Origin: an uncultured Collinsella sp.
GTDB lineage: Bacteria > Actinomycetota > Coriobacteriia > Coriobacteriales > Coriobacteriaceae
Assembly (NCBI GenBank): GCA_900758375.1
Contig: CAAERJ010000053.1
Coordinates: forward strand, 1 to 38,055
Reading direction: 5' to 3'
Length of the DNA stretch: 38,055 nt
The translations under genes were made by a program, and so were the position numbers. A model generated the notes under the pieces. The model made no database searches. It was not told where the DNA came from and saw only the letters and a program-made list of their open reading frames with translations. Below are positions 1 through 8,565 of the stretch, in pieces. Positions within the stretch are counted from its first letter, which is position 1. Every line of letters starts with the position of its first letter.

Positions 1-104
1 CCTCGGTCGACAAATCGAAATTTGCCGTACAAAAGGCCCTCGATGAGCTAAACGCCACGACGAAGAAAATCTTGAACCAGGAGTTAGGACTCGGAGATGT
101 TTAA
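1..104 (+). CDS. hsdS: Type I restriction specificity subunit HsdS, C-terminal end only
   Basis: An open frame enters from the left edge (frame starting at base 3) and ends with TAA at 102-104. Its last 33 residues include VDKSKFAVQKALDEL, which resembles the conserved C-terminal helix that closes many HsdS proteins. HsdS carries the two target-recognition domains that choose the DNA sequence for the type I methylase and nuclease. The end overlaps the hsdR start by 8 nt, so the genes are co-transcribed and probably translationally coupled. Only the extreme C-terminus is visible, so the identification rests on this short helix and on the hsdR neighbour. Confidence 0.7.
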   Translation, partial: SVDKSKFAVQKALDELNATTKKILNQELGLGDV

Positions 105-3009
105 CGAGGACAACACCATCGAGCAAATGAGCGTCGAGGCGCTTGTCAGCCTTGGCTGGAGATACGTGGCTGCCGAAGACCTCCCGCGCCGCCATGCCGA
201 CGTCATGGTCGAGCCCATGGTCAAGGATGCCCTCATCAGGCTTAACCCTGAGATCGCAGAAGACCCCGATCGCGCCGACGAGACCATCTACCGACTCAGG
301 GCCCTCATTCAGTCCACAAGTCCGCAGAACCTGGTCTCCACCAACGAGCGGTTCAAAAAGCTCGTCATCGAGGAGAACTCATTCCCCTACGGCAAAGACG
401 GCCGCATGGTCCCCATCCGTTTCTTTGGCACGGCGGCGGACGGCGATCTTGATAAAAACGAGTACATCGTCACCAACCAGTGGGTCTACCCCCAGGAGCA
501 GGGCGGCAAACGCCTCGACCTCGTCCTTCTTGTCAATGGATTTCCGCTCGTCATCGGCGAGTTCAAGACGCCGGTGCGCGATTCGATAACCTGGCTCGAC
601 GGCGCTGGCGACATCGCTAAATATGAGAAGAGCATCCCGCAGATGTTCGTCTGTAGCGCCATCAACTTCGCCAGCGAAGGAAAATGCTATCGCTACGGGT
701 CGGTGAATATGCCTCCCGAGATGTGGGGACCCTGGCATGAGGGCGACAAGAAGAGCGAGGGCACACTTGCCGACGTCAAGAGAAGCATGGCGTCCATGCT
801 AACCCCCACGAACGTCATGGACATCTTCCAGTTCTTCACGCTCTTCGCCACCGACAAGAAGCATCGACGCATCAAGCTGATCTGTCGCTACCAACAGTTC
901 GAGGGCGCGAACCTCATCGTGGACCGCGTCCGCGCAGGATACCCGAAGCGTGGCCTCATTTGGCATTTCCAGGGCTCAGGAAAGTCACTGCTCATGGTAT
1001 TCGCCGCCCAGAAGCTGCGCATGGTCCCCGAACTCAAGAACCCGACCGTCGTCATCGTGGATGACCGAGTCGACCTCGAGACCCAGATCACGGGGACCTT
1101 CAACGCATCCGATATCCCCAACCTCGCAAGCGCCGGCAGCAAGGAGGAGCTTGAGTCCTTCTTCAAGCAGGACATGAGAAAGATCCTCATCACCACCATC
1201 TTCAAATTCGGCGAGGTTGCGGGGACGCTCAACGAGCGCGAGAACATCATCCTCATGGTCGACGAGGCGCACCGCACCCAAGAGGGCGACCTCGGCGAGA
1301 AGATGCGACTCGCCTTGCCAAACGCCTTCTTCTTCGGCTTGACCGGCACGCCCATCAACCGAACCGACAAGAACACGTTCCATACCTTCGGTGCCAAAGA
1401 GGACAAGTCCGGCTACATGAGCCGCTATTCCTTCGCCGACTCCATCCGCGACCACGCCACATTGCCGCTCCATTTTGAAACCGTTCCCGTCGAGCTCCAC
1501 GTCAACCAAGAGGTCGTGAACACCGCCTTTGACGAAATGACCCGAGACCTCAGCAAAGAGGACAAAGCAGAGCTTACCAGGCGCGTCAAGATCGAAGCCG
1601 TCATGAAGGCTCCCGACCGCATTCACAAGGTGTGTGAACACATTGCCAAACACTTCAAATCGAAGGTTGAGCCCGACGGCTTCAAGGCGCAAGTAGTCTG
1701 CTACGACCGAGAGTGCTGCTTGCTGTATAAAGAGGAGCTCGACAAGCTCTTGGGCGCTGATGCAGTCACCATCGTCATGGACACGAACAACGACAAGGAG
1801 GACCGGTACAAGGCATATCGTCGCGATCGCGATGCCGAGGAAAAGCTCCTTGACCGTTTCCGCGACCCGGACGATCCGCTCAAGATTCTCATCGTCACTG
1901 CGAAGCTGCTCACGGGGTTCGATGCGCCCATCCTGCAAACTCAGTACCTTGACAAGCCCTTACGCGACCACACGCTATTGCAGGCAATCTGTCGAACCAA
2001 CCGTGTCTACAATGACAAGAAGACATTCGGTCTCATCGTTGACTATATCGGCCTCTTCGACAACGTCGCCAAGTCTCTGCACTTCGACGAGGCCGAGGTG
2101 CAGAAGGTCATAACCAACATCGACGAGGTAAAGGCCGAGCTACCCGGGCTTATGCATTGCTGTCTTGAGTACTTCTCAACGGTCAGAGACCGCCGCAGCG
2201 CGGATTGGGAGTCCCTTCTCGAAGCTCAACAATGCCTGCCAACGACAAAGGTGAAAGACCAGTTTGGGGCCGACTTCTCGGTCTTGAACAGAGCGTGGGA
2301 AGCCCTTTCGCCCGACCCATGTCTCAATCCCTACAAGCCCGATTTCATCTGGCTCTCGCAGGTCTACGATTCCGTGAGACCGGTAGACAATCGCGGGAAG
2401 CTCATCTGGGCAGCGCTCGGGCCCAAGACAATCGAGCTCGTGCACGAGAACATCACCGTCGAGAGAGTCCGAGACGATGACGACATCCTTGAACTCGACG
2501 AGGACATGATCGAGCACTTCATCAACGACAAGGGCAATACCGAGAAGATCACGCGTAAGCTGGAGATAGATCTCGTCGCCCGAATCCGCAGGCACGATAA
2601 GAATGGCAAGTTCCAGAAGCTCGGCGAGCGCCTGGAGGACCTGAGGGAACGTCACGAGCAAGGTCTCATCAACAGCGTCGAGTTCCTCAAGATGCTCATC
2701 GACCTCGCCAAAGAAGCACGAGCCGCCGAAAAGGAAGTCGTGCCCGAGGAAGAGGAGGACAAGGGAAAGGCTGCTCTCACTGAGCTCTTTAACGGCATCA
2801 AGAACGGCGACACGCCTATCATCGTCGAGAACATCGTCAATGACATTGACGAGATCGTTAAGATAACTCGCTTCGACGGCTGGCAAGCTACCACGACTGG
2901 CGTGAAAGAGGTTAAAAAACAGCTCCGTGCCATTCTATGGATGCGCTACAAGCTCAAAGACCAGGCTCTTTTTGATAAGGCGTATTCGTATATCGAACTC
3001 TACTATTAG
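97..3009 (+). CDS. hsdR: Type I restriction endonuclease, R subunit
   Basis: This 970-residue protein is the translocase and nuclease of a type I restriction-modification complex and acts with HsdM and HsdS on unmodified DNA. The N-terminal nuclease has the PD-(D/E)xK pattern: D141, then E155 and K157 in IGEFKTP. A superfamily 2 helicase follows: Walker A QGSGKS with K296, a DEAH box at 389-392, GLTGTP (motif III) and motif VI QAICRTNR at 629-636. The C-terminal third is helical and charged, as expected for the region contacting the methylase. Length is normal and all catalytic motifs are intact. It overlaps the upstream hsdS by 8 nt. hsdM must lie outside the window. Confidence 0.95.
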   Translation: MFNEDNTIEQMSVEALVSLGWRYVAAEDLPRRHADVMVEPMVKDALIRLNPEIAEDPDRADETIYRLRALIQSTSPQNLVSTNERFKKLVIEENSFPYGKDGRMVPIRFFGTAADGDLDKNEYIVTNQWVYPQEQGGKRLDLVLLVNGFPLVIGEFKTPVRDSITWLDGAGDIAKYEKSIPQMFVCSAINFASEGKCYRYGSVNMPPEMWGPWHEGDKKSEGTLADVKRSMASMLTPTNVMDIFQFFTLFATDKKHRRIKLICRYQQFEGANLIVDRVRAGYPKRGLIWHFQGSGKSLLMVFAAQKLRMVPELKNPTVVIVDDRVDLETQITGTFNASDIPNLASAGSKEELESFFKQDMRKILITTIFKFGEVAGTLNERENIILMVDEAHRTQEGDLGEKMRLALPNAFFFGLTGTPINRTDKNTFHTFGAKEDKSGYMSRYSFADSIRDHATLPLHFETVPVELHVNQEVVNTAFDEMTRDLSKEDKAELTRRVKIEAVMKAPDRIHKVCEHIAKHFKSKVEPDGFKAQVVCYDRECCLLYKEELDKLLGADAVTIVMDTNNDKEDRYKAYRRDRDAEEKLLDRFRDPDDPLKILIVTAKLLTGFDAPILQTQYLDKPLRDHTLLQAICRTNRVYNDKKTFGLIVDYIGLFDNVAKSLHFDEAEVQKVITNIDEVKAELPGLMHCCLEYFSTVRDRRSADWESLLEAQQCLPTTKVKDQFGADFSVLNRAWEALSPDPCLNPYKPDFIWLSQVYDSVRPVDNRGKLIWAALGPKTIELVHENITVERVRDDDDILELDEDMIEHFINDKGNTEKITRKLEIDLVARIRRHDKNGKFQKLGERLEDLRERHEQGLINSVEFLKMLIDLAKEARAAEKEVVPEEEEDKGKAALTELFNGIKNGDTPIIVENIVNDIDEIVKITRFDGWQATTTGVKEVKKQLRAILWMRYKLKDQALFDKAYSYIELYY

Positions 3010-3030
3010 GTAACAGAAGACAGACTTCTA

Positions 3031-3073
3031 GGGACGTTCCGCATTAACCATTTCATAGGATGTGGAGCGTCCC
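3031..3073. terminator. Stem-loop after hsdR
   Basis: Bases 3031-3044 pair with 3060-3073 over 14 positions (two G-U pairs as RNA) around a 15-nt loop, 21 nt after the hsdR stop. There is no clear T-run after it, so it may be a weak terminator or a dispersed palindrome. The rest of the gap up to 3233 shows no gene. Confidence 0.45.
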
Positions 3074-3233
3074 AATTTGAACGAGTAACGTCTTGCGATG
3101 GGCAAATGTTACAGTCCCAATGGCTCGACAACCCTTTCATAGTCTGGTGTTTAAGTCTTCACTAGAAGCCATCCACACTTTGTAGTTAATTGATTCCTTC
3201 TTCGCAGGCGAAAACGACAATGATGTCCGCCCC

Positions 3234-3968
3234 CTACCTCCCCTCTGCCTTCAGCTTCAGCAGCAGGTCGCCCAGTTCGGGGCACTTCTTGGAAAGGCGC
3301 GTCTGGGGTCGCTCGCCCATCCCCCACCGCTGGCGGATCTCCTGGGCGTGCGGGCTCACGCGGTAGTCTCCGTCCATCATCTGCTTGAGCAGCTTGGCGG
3401 TTACGCGCGCATCGGCAAGGGCGCTGTGGGCGTGGCCCGTCGACTCGTCGAACTCGATGCCAAACCACGTCGCCGCGTCACTCAAAGAAACGCGCCCGTG
3501 GCTGCCCACGTCCATGATCGAGGTGTAAAACGCCTGCAGGTCGGCCCAGTCCGTAGGAAATGCGGAAAGGTCGATATGCTTTGCCTGGGACTCGGTCAAA
3601 AGCTGCCGACGATCCGTCCCGCTCCAGCAAACTATCTGGGCGGAGTAGCGACCGATCCAATCGCTGAGCCTTTTGATCACCATGTAGAGCGGATCGGCCA
3701 TCGCGGTGTCCACAGCCGATATCCCCGTAAGCTCGCGGACGGGAAACGCAACGCCTTCGGTCAATTCCGTCTGCACAAACTGCGAGAACTCGCCCATAAC
3801 GTTGCCGTGGTAATCGAGCTTGACGGCGCCGACCTCGATAATCTCGTTGCGCAGCCCACGGCGCTGGCGCTGCTTTGGCACCGGTGCAAACTCAAAGTCC
3901 AGCACAATCTGGCGCGCAAAGTTCGTCGTATCGATAGCCGAGATACCCGGCGTCTTTTCAGCTGACAC
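3234..3968 (-). CDS. DEDDh-family 3'-5' exonuclease (DnaQ-like)
   Basis: The 244-residue protein has the DnaQ-like exonuclease fold. The first motif LDFEFAP supplies D24 and E26. A conserved VRELTGIS segment follows in the region where these nucleases carry motif II, and the last motif HAHSALADA gives the catalytic His and Asp (DEDDh type). It should remove nucleotides from 3' ends of DNA or RNA using two metal ions; the substrate cannot be told. It is closest in style to stand-alone exonucleases annotated as epsilon-subunit-like or ERI1-like. The start appears to be GTG at 3966-3968, with AAAGG eight bases upstream. It stands alone between hsdR and a decayed region. Confidence 0.8.
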   Translation of the reverse strand: MSAEKTPGISAIDTTNFARQIVLDFEFAPVPKQRQRRGLRNEIIEVGAVKLDYHGNVMGEFSQFVQTELTEGVAFPVRELTGISAVDTAMADPLYMVIKRLSDWIGRYSAQIVCWSGTDRRQLLTESQAKHIDLSAFPTDWADLQAFYTSIMDVGSHGRVSLSDAATWFGIEFDESTGHAHSALADARVTAKLLKQMMDGDYRVSPHAQEIRQRWGMGERPQTRLSKKCPELGDLLLKLKAEGR

Positions 3969-4012
3969 GGTTAGGGCCTTTCTCCGTCAACTGCCGCTTG
4001 TTACATAAGCGG

Positions 4013-4117
4013 CTACATTGCCGTAAGGATAGGCGCTCGTGCGGACATGAAATCGCCCAGCGCGGCCCTCTGACACACTTGCTTAAAGCCGCGCTTTGAG
4101 AGAATCGCGTCGTTATT
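4013..4117 (-). pseudogene. Remnant of a DUF234-type ATPase C-terminus
   Basis: The minus strand encodes about 33 residues, including LSKRGFKQVCQRAA, just before a stop at 4013. They match the last residues of the intact ATPase at 4603-5982 (FSKSGFTQGCRDAA), and the DNA is also similar: TTAAAGCCGC here against GTAAAGCCGC there. No ATPase domain or start lies upstream in frame, so I read this as the tail of a second, mostly deleted copy. The match is short, so confidence is moderate. Confidence 0.5.
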
Positions 4118-4226
4118 ATTATCGAACATATATTCGTATTTATAGCTGCAGTTTGATAGACTGGTTATTGTTGACGGCAGTTCCATGTGCCGGGCAGTGC
4201 CCTCCATGCGACGGGAGGTGATGCCC

Positions 4227-4352
4227 ATGACCGATCTGATTGATTTCGTGAAACTCCTGACCGCTTTGGTCTCGCTCCTCACGGCGCTTATCGGACTTTC
4301 CGAGGCACTTAAGCAGCGTACGAAGCAGAAAAAGAGGGGTCGACGCCACTAA
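4227..4352 (+). CDS. Small hydrophobic-basic peptide, possible type I toxin-like protein
   Basis: A 41-codon frame begins at ATG 4227 with GGAGG eight bases upstream (an alternative ATG lies at 4221). It encodes one short hydrophobic stretch, LLTALVSLLTALIGL, that could span a membrane, followed by a strongly basic tail rich in Lys and Arg. Size, layout and isolation resemble holin-like or type I toxin peptides, but no family motif is certain. The last codons and stop lie inside a hairpin (4335-4365), and a second terminator follows. No antisense RNA gene can be proven from sequence. It sits between the ATPase remnant and the intact ATPase gene, which points convergently toward it. Confidence 0.5.
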   Translation: MTDLIDFVKLLTALVSLLTALIGLSEALKQRTKQKKRGRRH

Positions 4353-4365
4353 GGCGATGACCCCT
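4335..4365 (+). terminator. Hairpin overlapping the stop codon of the small peptide gene
   Basis: AGGGGTC (4335-4341) pairs with GACCCCT (4359-4365), and CGCC (4344-4347) pairs with GGCG (4353-4356). The TAA stop at 4350-4352 is in the apical loop region. The stem would form as soon as the ribosome leaves, and may protect the 3' end or affect termination of the short mRNA. Confidence 0.5.
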
Positions 4366-4376
4366 TAATCGAAGTA

Positions 4377-4427
4377 ACGGCGCTGCCCAGCCAACCAAAA
4401 CTTGGGCTGCCGTCGACCTTATTTTAC
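4377..4427 (+). terminator. Intrinsic terminator after the small peptide gene
   Basis: ACGGC (4377-4381) pairs with GCCGT (4409-4413), with an inner CCCA/TGGG pair, followed by a T-rich tail near 4419-4427. It is placed to end the small plus-strand transcript. The remaining sequence up to 4565 shows no gene. Confidence 0.5.
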
Positions 4428-4565
4428 CCACGCGCGCCGGGTTTAACAAATGGTTTTTCGGTAACGAAGCCTCGACGCCCGCCCGACTCGTCCGCTACTC
4501 CAGCCACCACTCAACATCCACGGAGCACTCAACCGCAAATGCTAAAGGCCACGCGATCGGGCAAA

Positions 4566-4589
4566 GTCCCGTCCCCAACAACACGGGAC
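4566..4589 (-). terminator. Stem-loop downstream of the DUF234 ATPase
   Basis: GTCCCGT (4566-4572) and ACGGGAC (4583-4589) form a 7-bp stem 14 nt past the ATPase stop; on the minus strand TTT follows. The loop side carries GGGGACGG, so it may also belong to the GGGGAC palindrome family seen elsewhere in the window. Confidence 0.45.
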
Positions 4590-4602
4590 GGACCCTCAGC
4601 CC

Positions 4603-5982
4603 TCACATCTCGGCAAACGAGATCAGCTTGACGTCTCCCCTACTATCCGCGGCATCCCGACATCCCTGCGTAAAGCCGCTTTTTGAGAAAAGTGCATAGC
4701 TTTTGTGCTGCCGTCTAAAGAGCTCGCTTCGGTGCACGAGCTTTTGCAGCACGTCTTCGCCCACCGGTTCATTGCGCCATTTGCACTCCGCAAACAGCGC
4801 AGCGCCCTCGCCATCGTCAACAATCAAGTCGATTTCTTCCTGCGTATGCGTGCGATTATCCGTCCCCCACCAGCGCCCGACGCTCGCCGGAACCACATCG
4901 AGCTGGCCCGCGCGCGCGAGTTCGTACACGTATTGTCTGCATATAAGCTCAAAGACCGTACCCATGTAATCCGATACGTGCGGCTCAATGCGCTTATACG
5001 CCATCTCGGCCATATCGTTTTGAATCAGCCCAATGTTCTGCGGCACAAACTTGTACCAGAACCTAAACATCTGGTCGCTCAGCAGATACACGGCTCGCTT
5101 ATTGCTCGTCTCGTTTAGGGGCAGCTCGCGCTCGACAATCCCAAGCGACGCCAGCTTATCCACATAGCTCTTTACGTTGCTCGCAGGGATTCCCGTAGAG
5201 CTCGCAATCTCCGAGATCTTCGAGCGCCCCTGAGCAATTGCTTGCACGATCGCATCATATTGCTCGGGATTGCGGCACTCTTGCAACAGCAGGTTACTCG
5301 GCTCCTCAAAGAGGTAGCCCGTAGGAGTAAGAAAAAGACGCTTGATGCTGTCCTTAAGCGATACGGTAGGATCGACTTTCTCGATATATGCAGGAATACC
5401 GCCTGTCATGCCATAGCAAACCGCAGCGTCTTCGCGACTCATGCCCCGCCACAGTCCGAGGGTCGTCGTAAAATCGAGCGGCATGATCTTAAACTGGGCC
5501 GTGCGCCTACCGTATAGTGGGCTCTCGTAGCCCAGCACCTGCTCTTCCATGAACGAAAGCGACGACCCGCACAGGATAAGCATGAGCTTGGTCTCTTTGT
5601 ACAAGTGATCGATCTTGTCTTGCAGCAACGAGCTGATCTCGGGATTCGATTGGGCGAGATAGGGATACTCGTCAATCACGACAATCAAACGTTCCGTGCG
5701 AGCCATTGTGGCCAATGCATCGAACGCTTCGTCAAAACTACGAAACGACACGTCTACAGCACCAACCGAGCCTGCAAGTATCGCCTGGCTAAAGCCGTGC
5801 AGGTTTGCCTCTGCATTGGTGCGACGAGCTTGAAAGTAAATAGCCTTCTTGCCTTGGATGAACTCTGTGATAAGGCGCGTTTTGCCCACGCGACGGCGGC
5901 CGTAAATCACAGGCATCTCAAAGGAGCCCGTGCCATACAGTCGATTGAGCTCGGACATTTCCGCTGTTCTTCCGATAAACAT
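4603..5982 (-). CDS. AAA ATPase with C-terminal DUF234 nuclease-like domain
   Basis: The 459-residue protein belongs to the archaeal-type ATPase family common in archaea and gut anaerobes, whose function is unknown. Walker A is GRRRVGKT with K34, and Walker B is VVIDEYPYL with D104 and E105. A winged-helix segment follows (KISEIASSTGIPASNVKSYV). The C-terminal DUF234 region has EIDLIV and AECKW, a pattern compatible with a PD-(D/E)xK-like nuclease fold. I chose ATG 5980-5982 because GGAGG precedes it by about 7 nt; the frame remains open upstream, but that part runs through the palindrome at 5997-6052. A remnant of a second family member lies at 4013-4117. Confidence 0.85.
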   Translation of the reverse strand: MFIGRTAEMSELNRLYGTGSFEMPVIYGRRRVGKTRLITEFIQGKKAIYFQARRTNAEANLHGFSQAILAGSVGAVDVSFRSFDEAFDALATMARTERLIVVIDEYPYLAQSNPEISSLLQDKIDHLYKETKLMLILCGSSLSFMEEQVLGYESPLYGRRTAQFKIMPLDFTTTLGLWRGMSREDAAVCYGMTGGIPAYIEKVDPTVSLKDSIKRLFLTPTGYLFEEPSNLLLQECRNPEQYDAIVQAIAQGRSKISEIASSTGIPASNVKSYVDKLASLGIVERELPLNETSNKRAVYLLSDQMFRFWYKFVPQNIGLIQNDMAEMAYKRIEPHVSDYMGTVFELICRQYVYELARAGQLDVVPASVGRWWGTDNRTHTQEEIDLIVDDGEGAALFAECKWRNEPVGEDVLQKLVHRSELFRRQHKSYALFSKSGFTQGCRDAADSRGDVKLISFAEM

Positions 5983-5996
5983 AGGCCATCCTCCCT

Positions 5997-6052
5997 TTAC
6001 GTTATAGCTAGCTATATTATACCTTTCTATAATATAGCTAGCTATAACGTAA
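5997..6052. promoter_or_regulatory. Perfect 25-bp inverted repeat upstream of the ATPase gene
   Basis: Bases 5997-6021 are the exact reverse complement of 6028-6052, separated by 6 nt (CCTTTC). Each arm contains the smaller palindrome TATAGCTAGCTATA, and the site holds TATAAT-like sequence. It ends 14 nt upstream of the ATPase start, overlapping the expected promoter and leader. It is strikingly AT-rich against its surroundings. It could be an operator, perhaps bound by the ATPase's own winged helix, or the end of a mobile unit. Confidence 0.75.
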
Positions 6053-6087
6053 TTCGACAAGCGGCGCACGCAAAAGGGACGGTTGAA

Positions 6088-6139
6088 GTGCGGCTTGACG
6101 CCGCACGACGTCGGCGGACGAGGCGATGCGTCCGCCGAC
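6088..6139 (-). terminator. Double hairpin after the NCS2 permease
   Basis: GTCGGCGGAC (6110-6119) pairs perfectly with GTCCGCCGAC (6130-6139), and GTGCGGC (6088-6094) pairs with GCCGCAC (6100-6106). Both lie just beyond the permease stop at 6157. A short TTTT follows on the minus strand near 6073-6076. Confidence 0.6.
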
Positions 6140-6156
6140 GAATAGCACCAAATTGG

Positions 6157-7551
6157 TTACTTCTTGCTCTCGGGCAAGACCAGATCCACGGCAGCGTCCT
6201 TGGCAGCATCGATGTGCTGAGCCACGACCGGCGTCTGCGGAAGGATCAGGTTAAGGACAATGGCCATGATGGCGGTGGGGGTTACGGCATTGGAGCCGAT
6301 GACGGTGGACACCCAGGTGGGCATACCCTCGCCGGCAAGGCAACCGCTGGCCATCCAGATACCCAGGCCAAAGACGACGGAGGTACCGACGATGGTGGTA
6401 GTGCGCTGCGTGAGGCCCTCGCGGGTGAACATGCGCACGCCGTTCATGGTGATGGTGCCAAAGACGCCGACGGTCGCGCCGCCGATGACGGGCTGCGGGA
6501 TAGCGGAAAGGACGGCAGAGAGCTGCGGGAACAGACCGGCGATGGCAAAGACGGCCGCGATGGTCACAAAGACCCACTTGTTAACGACCTTGTTGGAGCA
6601 GATGATGCCCACGTTCTGGCCAAGGGCGCTGGTGGGAAGACCGCCCAGCAGGCCGCCAACCATAGAGGTAAGGCCCTGAGACACGATAGCGCCGGAGAGC
6701 TCGCGCTCGGTGGGCATACGGTCGATAGAGCCCAGGCAGGCGGCGGAGACGTCACCGATAACCTGGATGGCAACCATGGGGAACACGACGGCGAGGGTAA
6801 TGCAGACCTCGGGATCAAACTCGAGCGCGTAGGGCATGAGCTTGGGAAGGGCGAAGACCTGAGCGGTGGCGACGCTGGAGAAATCGATCATGCCAAAGGG
6901 GATCGAAACGATCATGCCAACGATCATGCCAAAGAACACGGATCCCAGCTTGAGCGTACCCTTGCCAAAGTTGGCGAGCGCAAAGACCACGGCGAAGGTG
7001 ATAAGAGCGACGCACCAGGCCTGCGGGGTGCCCCACAGCGGCGTGCCCATACCGCCGGCCATATACTTGACGGCCGTGGGATACAGCGAAACGCCGATGG
7101 AGAAGATGACCGTACCGGTCACGACGGGCGGGAACAGCCACTTGATCTTGCTGTAGGCCAGACCAAAGAGGGCCGCGACGGCACCGCCGACAATCTCGCC
7201 GCCCAGCAGCGCACCAAAGCTAAAGCCCGAGGCACCCATGGCCTGCAGGGCCGGCAGGAACGCGAACGAGACGCCCATGACGATGGGCAGACCGCCGCCG
7301 ATGCGACGGAAGGGAGCGAAGGCCTGAAGGGCCGTGTCGAGTGCCGAAAGAATGAGCGCAACCTGAATGATGTCGGTGCTCTGCTGGCTATTAAAGCCGT
7401 AGACGCCGGCCATGATGACCGCCGGAGTAATGATGCCGGCAAACGATGCCAGCACGTGCTGAAGGGCACACGGGATCATTTCCTTAACGGGCGGCATGCC
7501 TTCGCGAGTGAACAGGGCTTCAGTGCCGTTCGTAACCGTCTCCTGGGCCAT
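6157..7551 (-). CDS. NCS2-family nucleobase permease (uracil-xanthine type)
   Basis: The 464-residue membrane protein has the even spread of hydrophobic helices (about 12-14) typical of nucleobase-ascorbate transporters, which import xanthine, uric acid or uracil with protons. The family signature region reads SALGQNVGIICSNKV, with the conserved Q-N-x-G. The helix before it carries VIGDVSAACLGS, near the conserved acidic substrate residue. Start ATG 7549-7551 follows GGTGG closely. The gene is divergent from a YheO-type regulator, its likely controller. Xanthine or uric acid seems more likely than uracil by resemblance, but substrate cannot be fixed here. Confidence 0.85.
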   Translation of the reverse strand: MAQETVTNGTEALFTREGMPPVKEMIPCALQHVLASFAGIITPAVIMAGVYGFNSQQSTDIIQVALILSALDTALQAFAPFRRIGGGLPIVMGVSFAFLPALQAMGASGFSFGALLGGEIVGGAVAALFGLAYSKIKWLFPPVVTGTVIFSIGVSLYPTAVKYMAGGMGTPLWGTPQAWCVALITFAVVFALANFGKGTLKLGSVFFGMIVGMIVSIPFGMIDFSSVATAQVFALPKLMPYALEFDPEVCITLAVVFPMVAIQVIGDVSAACLGSIDRMPTERELSGAIVSQGLTSMVGGLLGGLPTSALGQNVGIICSNKVVNKWVFVTIAAVFAIAGLFPQLSAVLSAIPQPVIGGATVGVFGTITMNGVRMFTREGLTQRTTTIVGTSVVFGLGIWMASGCLAGEGMPTWVSTVIGSNAVTPTAIMAIVLNLILPQTPVVAQHIDAAKDAAVDLVLPESKK

Positions 7552-7638
7552 TTGACCACCAATCCTAGAAGTAGTTGTTTTCGCATCTAACGTTCTATTG
7601 TGACGCAGTGCGGGGCTGAGGTTGTGCCTTCGTTGCAT

Positions 7639-7667
7639 ATCGTATTGAAGATTTTTCTCATTCTCAA
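7639..7667 (-). promoter_or_regulatory. Candidate sigma-70-type promoter for the permease
   Basis: On the minus strand TTGAGA (7662-7667) and TACGAT (7639-7644) are 17 nt apart, giving a leader of about 80 nt before the permease ATG. No recognisable purine riboswitch core is seen in that leader. Confidence 0.4.
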
Positions 7668-7694
7668 TAATAATTTTTTGTTATCAGACTATTC

Positions 7695-7704
7695 TTCAGC
7701 TGAA
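7695..7704. promoter_or_regulatory. Palindrome TTCAGCTGAA in the divergent intergenic region
   Basis: A 10-bp perfect palindrome lies in the AT-rich 352-nt gap (7552-7903) between permease and regulator, about 28 nt upstream of the candidate permease -35 box. TTTCC/GGAAA arms lie nearby at about 7713-7730. Either could be an operator. No gene is seen in the gap. Confidence 0.3.
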
Positions 7705-7903
7705 ATAATGCATTTCCGCAGATAAGGAAAGTGCCTAGCCAAAATAACATCTAACTTTTCTTTTGGTCGACCGTTTACCGCCACATTCCTACCGCTCGTC
7801 TATATTACGCAATGTACCTGCGAATATACGAGTCAATAGATACCGTGTTACCATGATAAAAAATTGTTATGAACATTTCCGATTTCACCCAAAGGAGTTG
7901 CCC

Positions 7904-8560
7904 ATGAACGAGACCGTACGCCGCTTTTTGCCGATGGTCGATTTCCTGGAGCAGATACTCGGCAAAAACAGCGAAATCGTGCTGCACGATTTCTCGGATC
8001 CCGACCACGCCATCGTCGATATTCGCAACGGTATCGTGAGCGGCCGCAAGATTGGCGGACCCGCCACCGATCTCGTGTTCAAGATTATGCACGACCCCAA
8101 GTATCGCGACCTGCCGTTCATTACGGACTACGAAGGCCGCGGTGCCGGCGGCAAGACGCTGGAATCCGCAACGTACTTTATCCGCGAGGACGGCAAGATC
8201 GTCGGCATGCTGTGCGTCAACACCGATCTTTCGGCCGTGCGCAACATCAACGCCATGGCTCAGCAGCTTATGGCCTGCTTCGACGCCGCGCCAGTCCGCA
8301 CGGAGCCCTCCCCCATCGAGGTCGAAAGCCTTTCGGAGTCCACACAGGAGCTCATCGACCGCAGTATTTCCGAGTTGCTGAGGGAGCGCGGGCTGGATGT
8401 AGCGTCGCTTGGTCAGAGCGACCGCGTGGACGTTATCCGCCACCTTAACGGCAACGGCGTGTTTATGCTCAAGGGCGCCGTTGCCTGCGCCGCCGCCGCG
8501 CTTGGAATCTCTGAGCCCAGCGTCTACCGCTATCTGCAAAAGGTCCGCAAGGAGGGCTAA
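7904..8560 (+). CDS. YheO/DauR-type transcriptional regulator (PAS plus HTH)
   Basis: The 218-residue protein begins with a YheO-like PAS domain (about residues 5-115: EIVLHDFSDPDHAIVDIRNG, then TYFIREDGKIVGMLCVN). It ends with a DauR-type HTH, where VACAAAALGISEPSVYRYL forms the recognition unit. Members of this family control amino-acid or nucleotide uptake genes. ATG 7904 was chosen because AAAGGAG lies about 7 nt upstream; the frame extends further up without a ribosome site. It is divergent from the NCS2 permease and is its likely regulator, with a purine-related ligand for the PAS domain as inference. Confidence 0.85.
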   Translation: MNETVRRFLPMVDFLEQILGKNSEIVLHDFSDPDHAIVDIRNGIVSGRKIGGPATDLVFKIMHDPKYRDLPFITDYEGRGAGGKTLESATYFIREDGKIVGMLCVNTDLSAVRNINAMAQQLMACFDAAPVRTEPSPIEVESLSESTQELIDRSISELLRERGLDVASLGQSDRVDVIRHLNGNGVFMLKGAVACAAAALGISEPSVYRYLQKVRKEG

Positions 8561-8565
8561 CCCAC

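Noticed and set aside
3107..3118. TGTTACAGTCCC after hsdR, similar to half of the 15-nt array repeat
   Set aside because: Only eight bases match, and there is no partner arm 25 nt away.
5605..7590. A 661-codon plus-strand open frame across the ATPase and permease genes
   Set aside because: It is antisense to two well-supported genes, has low-complexity Asp/Gly/His-rich translation, and reflects GC-rich third positions.
7552..7640. A purine-type riboswitch in the permease leader
   Set aside because: No conserved purine-riboswitch loop or junction sequence can be recognised.
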